From: LMUY01 sp964235495 | Lineage (GTDB): Bacteria > Pseudomonadota > Alphaproteobacteria > Acetobacterales > Acetobacteraceae | Direction of reading: 5' to 3' | DNA length: 64,000 nt | Assembly (NCBI GenBank): GCA_964235495.1 | Contig: CAXSAX010000001.1 | Coordinates: 81,908-145,907, forward strand | In this document: piece by piece, positions 59,832 through 64,000 of the stretch | How positions within the stretch are numbered: position 1 is the stretch's first letter | How the letters are laid out: the number at the start of each line of letters is the position of its first letter | The notes under the pieces: model-generated | Told to the model about the DNA's origin: nothing | Databases searched by the model: none | Seen by the model: only the letters and a program-made list of their open reading frames with translations | Made by a program: the position numbers and the translations under genes

Positions 59832-60767
59832 ATGAGAGTGGCAATCGTCGGAGCAGGCTTGGCGGGCCTGTCATGCGCGCAAAGGCTGAAGCACGCTGGC
59901 TGCGAGGTCAGGCTGTTCGACAAGGGGCGGGCCGCCGGGGGCCGCATGTCGGTGCGCCGCATGACCACGGCCGAGGGGGATGCCACGTTCGACCATGGCG
60001 CGCAGTACATCACCGCCCGTGACCCGGCGTTCCGGCGCGAAATGCAGGCGTGGCGCGAGGCGGGCTTGGCCGCGCCCTGGCCAGCCGCCGGGCCGGAGGC
60101 GTGGGTGGGTACGCCGGGGATGAACGCGCCGGTCAAGCGCATGGCGGCGGGTCAGGACGTCGCGTGGCGGGCAACAGTCGGCGCCCTTGCCCGGGAGGAC
60201 GGCCGATGGCGGCTGCACGGGGAAGGCGTGGACGGGGCAGCCCATGATGCGGTGCTGCTCGCCATACCCGCGGAGCAGGCGGGGCCGCTGCTGCGGCCAT
60301 GGGACGCCGGCATGGCCGCCTGCGCCGCCGCCACGCCGGCGCAGCCCTGCTGGACCGTGATGGCCGCGTTCGCCGAACGCCTGCCCGTGGCGGCGGACGT
60401 GCTGAGGGAGCAGGGCGCGGTCGGCTGGGCGGCGCGCAACTCCGCTAAGCCCGGCCGCTCGGGGCCGGAAAGCTGGGTGATCCAGGCCGGGCCGCCCTGG
60501 TCAGCAGAGCACCTGGAGGACCCGGCGGACGCCGTGGCGGCGGCGCTGCTGGCGGCGTTCGGCGACCGGATCGGCAGCGTGCTGCCGCAGCCGCTGGCGG
60601 TCGCGGCGCACCGGTGGCGCTACGCCCGCTCGGGCCAGGCGGGGCCAAGCATGATGTGGAACGGGTCGCTCCGCCTCGGCATGTGCGGCGACTGGCTGCT
60701 CGGCCCCCGGGTGGAGTGCGCCTGGCTCTCGGGCGCCGCCCTCGCGCAGGCCGTGGCCGCGGCATGA
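59832..60767 (+). CDS. FAD-dependent NAD(P)-type oxidoreductase, renalase-like
   Basis: 311 residues. FAD-binding Rossmann start MRVAIVGAGLAGLSCAQRL, LFDKGRAAGGRMS with the following TFDHGAQYITARDPAF typical of renalase-like amine-oxidase-fold proteins, and C-terminal LRLGMCGDWLLGPRVECAWLSGAALAQAV closing the FAD site. Substrate unknown; family members oxidise aberrant dihydronicotinamides. Divergent from the rhodopsin gene across 162 bp, where TTGACG at 59754 could be a -35 for this gene. Overlaps the next gene by 4 bases (ATGA). Confidence 0.85.
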   Translation: MRVAIVGAGLAGLSCAQRLKHAGCEVRLFDKGRAAGGRMSVRRMTTAEGDATFDHGAQYITARDPAFRREMQAWREAGLAAPWPAAGPEAWVGTPGMNAPVKRMAAGQDVAWRATVGALAREDGRWRLHGEGVDGAAHDAVLLAIPAEQAGPLLRPWDAGMAACAAATPAQPCWTVMAAFAERLPVAADVLREQGAVGWAARNSAKPGRSGPESWVIQAGPPWSAEHLEDPADAVAAALLAAFGDRIGSVLPQPLAVAAHRWRYARSGQAGPSMMWNGSLRLGMCGDWLLGPRVECAWLSGAALAQAVAAA

Positions 60768-61603
60768 GGCTGGGGCGACGGGCGGCGCTGGGCGCAGTGC
60801 TGACGGCCGCCGGGTGCTCGCCGGTGCAGGTGCTGAACGGGCTGGCCCCGTCCCGCCTCGCCGCCCGCAGCGTGCCCTACGGCGAGGGCCCGCGCCGCAC
60901 GCTCGACATCTACGTGCCGCAGGGCGGGAGCGGGCCATACCCGGTGCTGGTGTTCCTGTACGGCGGCGGCTGGGACAGCGGCGACAAGGCCATGTACCCC
61001 TTCGTCGGCGGCCCTTTCGCGGCGCACGGCTTCGTCACCGTCGTGCCGGACTACCGGGTGTATCCCGAGGTGCGATTCCCGGGCTTCCTGCAGGACTGCG
61101 CCGCCGCCCTGCGCTGGACGCGCGACAGCATCGGCCGCTACGGCGGCGCGCCCGGGCCGTTCTTCGTCATGGGCCACTCCGCCGGCGCCTACAACGCCGC
61201 CATGCTCGGGCTGGACGGGCAGTGGCTGGGCGAGGCCGGCCTGTCCCGCGCCGACCTGCGCGGCGTGGTCGGCCTGGCCGGCCCCTATGACTTCCTGCCG
61301 CTGCACAGCGACGAGCTGAAGGCCATCTTCGGCCCGCAGGACCAATTGGCCCGCACCCAGCCGATCAACTTCGTGGACGGCCAAGCCCCGCCGATGCTGC
61401 TGCTGGCCGGGCAGAAGGACACCACGGTGGACCCAGGCAACACGACGCGGCTGGCGGCGCGGCTGCGCTCGGCCGGGCGGTTCGTGGAGGAGCGCCTCTA
61501 CCCCGGCATCGGCCACCTGGAGCTGATCGGCTCCATCGGCCAGCCGCTGCGCTTCCTGGCGCCGACGCTGCGGGATTGCCTGGCGTTCATGGGGCGGCCC
61601 TAG
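60764..61603 (+). CDS. Alpha/beta hydrolase lipoprotein (carboxylesterase-like)
   Basis: 279 residues from the ATG overlapping the preceding stop. Lipobox LTAAGC, then an esterase of the BD-FAE/HSL type: LDIYVPQGGSGPYPVLVFLYGGGWDSGDK (oxyanion YGGGW), nucleophile FVMGHSAGAYNAAM, acid in LAGQKDTTVDP and His in GIGHLELIG. Its 3' end overlaps the convergent purD gene by 17 bp. Substrate unknown; a similar but distinct hydrolase lies at 31.9 kb. Confidence 0.8.
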   Translation: MRLGRRAALGAVLTAAGCSPVQVLNGLAPSRLAARSVPYGEGPRRTLDIYVPQGGSGPYPVLVFLYGGGWDSGDKAMYPFVGGPFAAHGFVTVVPDYRVYPEVRFPGFLQDCAAALRWTRDSIGRYGGAPGPFFVMGHSAGAYNAAMLGLDGQWLGEAGLSRADLRGVVGLAGPYDFLPLHSDELKAIFGPQDQLARTQPINFVDGQAPPMLLLAGQKDTTVDPGNTTRLAARLRSAGRFVEERLYPGIGHLELIGSIGQPLRFLAPTLRDCLAFMGRP

Positions 61604-62858
61604 CAGCCTCCGCCCCGATGTCGCGCCGGTAGAACCCGCCCGCCCAGTCCACCTCGGCCGCCGCCGCGTAGGCCGCCGCCCGGGCTGCCGCCGCGTCCGC
61701 CCCGGTGCCGCACACCGTCAGCACCCGGCCGCCGGCCGCCACCACCTGCGCCCCGCGCAACGCGGTGCCGGCGTGGAACACCAGCGCGCCGGGCACCGCG
61801 GCGGCGCGGTCGAGCCCGGCGATCACCGCGTCCGACTCCGGGCCTGTCTCCGGCGCCCCGGGGTAGCCGCGCGCCGCCAGCACCACGGCGCACGCGGCCT
61901 CCGGGCGGAAGCGCAGCTCGAACGCGCCCAATTCGCCCTGGCAGGCCGCGAGCAGGCCCGGCAGCAGGTCGCTTTGCAGCCGGGCCATCAGCGCCTGGCA
62001 CTCCGGGTCGCCGAAGCGGACGTTGAACTCGATCAGCGTCGCCTCCGTCCCGGCCAGGGTCGGCGCCAGCATCAGGCCGGCGAACAGCACGCCGCGGAAC
62101 GGCGTGCCGCGCCGGGCCATCTCGGCCAGCACGGGGCGGATGACCTGCTCCATGGCGGGCGCCGGGTCGAAGTCCGGCGCGGGGGAGATCGCACCCATGC
62201 CGCCGGTGTTGGGGCCGGTGTCGCCGTCGCCCGCCCGCTTGTGGTCCCGCGCGGTGCCGAGCAGCACCGCATCCGTGCCGTCGCACAGCGCGAACAAGCT
62301 GACCTCGGCGCCGGTCAGGCACTCCTCGATCAGGATCGGCCCGGCGGCGACCAGCCGGTCGATCGCCGCCTCCGCCTCCGCCTCGCTCCGCGCCACCACG
62401 ACGCCCTTGCCGGACGCCAGCCCGTCCGCCTTGACCACGATCGGCGCGCCCCGACGGCTGGCGAAGTCGCGCGCCGCCGCCGCCTCGGTGAACCGTTCCC
62501 AACGCGCGGTGGGCACGCCGGCGGCCTCGGCGATCTCCTTGGCGAACGCCTTGCTGCCCTCCAGCCTCGCGGCGGCGGCGGACGGGCCGCAGCAGGCGAT
62601 GCCGGACGCCGCCATCGCGTCCGCCAGGCCGGCGACCAGCGGCGCTTCCGGGCCCGGCACCACCAGATCGACCGCGTTGCGCCGTGCGAACATGACCAGG
62701 CCGGCGATGTCGTCGGCCCCGATCGGCGCCAACTCGGCCAGGGCGGCGATGCCCGGGTTGCCCGGCGCCACCCACAGCTTGGTCAGCAGCGGCGAGGCAG
62801 CCAGCGCCCAGGCCAGCGCATGCTCCCGCCCGCCGGACCCGATCAGCAGTACCCGCAT
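61587..62858 (-). CDS. purD: Phosphoribosylamine-glycine ligase PurD
   Basis: 423 residues from ATG 62858, which has a strong AAGGAGG about 6 bases upstream; open frame further 5' is antisense to xseA. Second step of purine synthesis. ATP-grasp enzyme: MRVLLIGSGGREHALAW, KLWVAPGNPGIA, VVPGPEAPLVAGLADAM, KAFAKEIAEAAGVPTARW, VKADGLASGKGVVVA, DHKRAGDGDTGPNTGGMGAISPAPDF and FNVRFGDPECQALMARLQSDL. Divergent from xseA with 45 bp between starts. Confidence 0.95.
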   Translation of the reverse strand: MRVLLIGSGGREHALAWALAASPLLTKLWVAPGNPGIAALAELAPIGADDIAGLVMFARRNAVDLVVPGPEAPLVAGLADAMAASGIACCGPSAAAARLEGSKAFAKEIAEAAGVPTARWERFTEAAAARDFASRRGAPIVVKADGLASGKGVVVARSEAEAEAAIDRLVAAGPILIEECLTGAEVSLFALCDGTDAVLLGTARDHKRAGDGDTGPNTGGMGAISPAPDFDPAPAMEQVIRPVLAEMARRGTPFRGVLFAGLMLAPTLAGTEATLIEFNVRFGDPECQALMARLQSDLLPGLLAACQGELGAFELRFRPEAACAVVLAARGYPGAPETGPESDAVIAGLDRAAAVPGALVFHAGTALRGAQVVAAGGRVLTVCGTGADAAAARAAAYAAAAEVDWAGGFYRRDIGAEAARAAP

Positions 62859-62903
62859 GGTGGCCTCCTTGGTGGCGAGGGTCCCGTAGCATAGCTTGGC
62901 GGC

Positions 62904-64000
62904 ATGGACACGCAGGCGCCCGCGGCGAGCAACGTTCCCGAGTACACCGTCACCGAGATCGCCGGCGCGGTGAAGCGCACGCTGGAGGGCGCGTTCGGCC
63001 GGGTGCGGGTGCGCGGCGAACTGGTGGAGGTCAAGCGCTACAGCTCCGGCCACACCTACCTCAGCCTGAAGGACGAGGGCGGCAGCCTGCGCGGCATCAT
63101 CTGGAAGAACGCGGCGCGCAACGTGGGCCTCAAGCCGGAGGACGGCGTGGAGGTGATCGCCACCGGGCGCATCTCGGCCTACGGCGACAAGAGCCAGTTC
63201 CAGATCATCATCGAGCGGCTGGAATACGCCGGCGCCGGCGCCATGCTGGCCCGCATCGAGGCGCTGCGGGCGCGGCTGCTGGCCGAGGGCCTGTTCGAGC
63301 GCCGCCGCAAGCTGCCGCTGCTGCCCGGGATCATCGGCGTGGCGACCTCCGCCCAGGGCGCCGTGCTGCACGACATCCAGACCACCGTGGCGCGGCGCTT
63401 CCCCCGCCCGATCCTGCTCTGGCCGGTGCCGGTGCAGGGGGAGGGCGCGGCCGAGCGCATCGCCGCCGCGATCGCCGGGTTCGACGCCTTGCCGGAGGGG
63501 GGCGTGCCGCGGCCGGACGTGCTGATCGTGGCGCGCGGCGGCGGCAGCCTGGAGGACCTGATGGCGTTCAACGACGAGGCGGTGGTGCGCGCCGCCGCTG
63601 CCTGCGGCATCCCGCTGATCTCGGCGGTGGGGCACGAGACGGACCACACCCTGATCGACCTGGCCGCCGACCGCCGCGCTCCCACCCCCACGGCGGCGGC
63701 GGAGATGGCGGTGCCGGTACGGCTGGAGCTGCTGGCCGGGGTGCAGCAATCGGCCGCGCGCATCGCCGGCGCGGTGGCGCGGATGGACGGGGAGCGGCGG
63801 ATGCGGCTGGCCGGGCTGCTGGCCCGGCTGCCGGACATGGCCTCGCTCGCGGGTGCTGCGGGGCAGCGGCTGGACGACCGGGCGCACCGGCTGGCCCTGG
63901 CGCTGCCGCACCTGCTGGCGGCGCGGGGCGCGGCGCTGGCCGTGGCGACGCGCGGCCTGCCGGACCCGGCGGGGCTGCTGCGGGAGGCCGATCTGCTGGT
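62904..64000 (+). CDS. xseA: Exodeoxyribonuclease VII large subunit XseA (partial, 3' end outside window)
   Basis: First 365 codons from ATG 62904, open to the window end. OB-fold DNA-binding domain at the N-terminus (YTVTEIAGAVKRTLEGAFGRVRVRGEL, SSGHTYLSLKDEGGSLRGIIWK), then the catalytic domain: LPLLPGIIGVATSAQGAVLHDI, DVLIVARGGGSLEDLMAFNDEAVVRA, PLISAVGHETDHTLIDLAADRRAPTPTAAAEMAVP. Coiled-coil C-terminal part begins. Degrades single-stranded DNA with XseB (not in window). Confidence 0.95.
   Translation, partial: MDTQAPAASNVPEYTVTEIAGAVKRTLEGAFGRVRVRGELVEVKRYSSGHTYLSLKDEGGSLRGIIWKNAARNVGLKPEDGVEVIATGRISAYGDKSQFQIIIERLEYAGAGAMLARIEALRARLLAEGLFERRRKLPLLPGIIGVATSAQGAVLHDIQTTVARRFPRPILLWPVPVQGEGAAERIAAAIAGFDALPEGGVPRPDVLIVARGGGSLEDLMAFNDEAVVRAAAACGIPLISAVGHETDHTLIDLAADRRAPTPTAAAEMAVPVRLELLAGVQQSAARIAGAVARMDGERRMRLAGLLARLPDMASLAGAAGQRLDDRAHRLALALPHLLAARGAALAVATRGLPDPAGLLREADLL

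Noticed and set aside
62859..63911. 351-codon N-terminal extension of purD
   Set aside because: It is antisense to xseA and composed of His/Arg/Gly-rich shadow sequence; PurD starts normally at 62858 with a strong Shine-Dalgarno.

Overview
The window is a 64 kb piece of a high-GC alphaproteobacterial chromosome. Gene content and order (Tad pilus locus, AapJQMP transporter, DUF1489, the DUF721-DsbA-SMC block next to mutY, divergent purD/xseA, nadABC beside NrtR, queA-tgt-queF-queG) best fit Rhodospirillales, probably Acetobacteraceae (inference; no 16S rRNA or tRNA gene was seen). Many genes are packed head to tail with ATGA or GTGA overlaps.

Layout. 1-3.5 kb: a STAS/MlaE-type permease (cut by the window edge) coupled to a PotD-like binding protein on the minus strand, then a YqjD/holin-like pair and a 3-hydroxyisobutyryl-CoA hydrolase on plus. 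3.7-13 kb: a Tad/Flp pilus locus running lytic transglycosylase, flp, cpaA, cpaB, cpaC, short CpaD-like lipoprotein, cpaE, cpaF, tadB, tadC, tadD; no tadE/tadF pseudopilin is present here. 13-22 kb: a NupC-type nucleoside transporter, an RND efflux operon of the heavy-metal class (adaptor, pump, outer-membrane channel) and a large porin. 22-27 kb: a single-domain response regulator, an AI-2E family permease with an extra C-terminal domain and three small envelope genes. 27-31 kb: nrtR and nadABC, with two matching inverted repeats in the gap between them. 31-37 kb: transposase debris, a hydrolase and a VOC protein whose start codons overlap, then four queuosine genes. 37-42 kb: DUF1489 and the general amino-acid ABC transporter aapJQMP. 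42-45 kb: a KaiC-like ATPase followed by a frameshifted HWE-type histidine kinase.

45-51 kb is the most rearranged part. It holds IS3 and IS5 remnants, a decayed organosulfur locus (MetQ-like protein with an internal deletion, an intact LLM-class monooxygenase, and an acyl-CoA-dehydrogenase-like gene cut by IS5), and a lower-GC pair (glycosyltransferase plus Rieske oxygenase) bracketed by IS5 fragments. 51-64 kb returns to core genes (smc, DsbA-like, L,D-transpeptidase, DUF721, mutY, purD, xseA). Between mutY and purD lies a two-gene minus-strand cassette: a microbial rhodopsin with a D-T-S motif and a Brp/Blh carotene oxygenase that would supply its retinal. A 179-bp MITE-like element with perfect 19-bp terminal inverted repeats sits just beyond its 3' end.

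The observations most worth following are the rhodopsin-blh cassette, the paired NrtR-type operators 64 bp apart, queA lacking any normal start codon for its conserved N-terminus, the KaiC-like protein without the CI catalytic carboxylates, and the IS5-bracketed Rieske/glycosyltransferase cassette.
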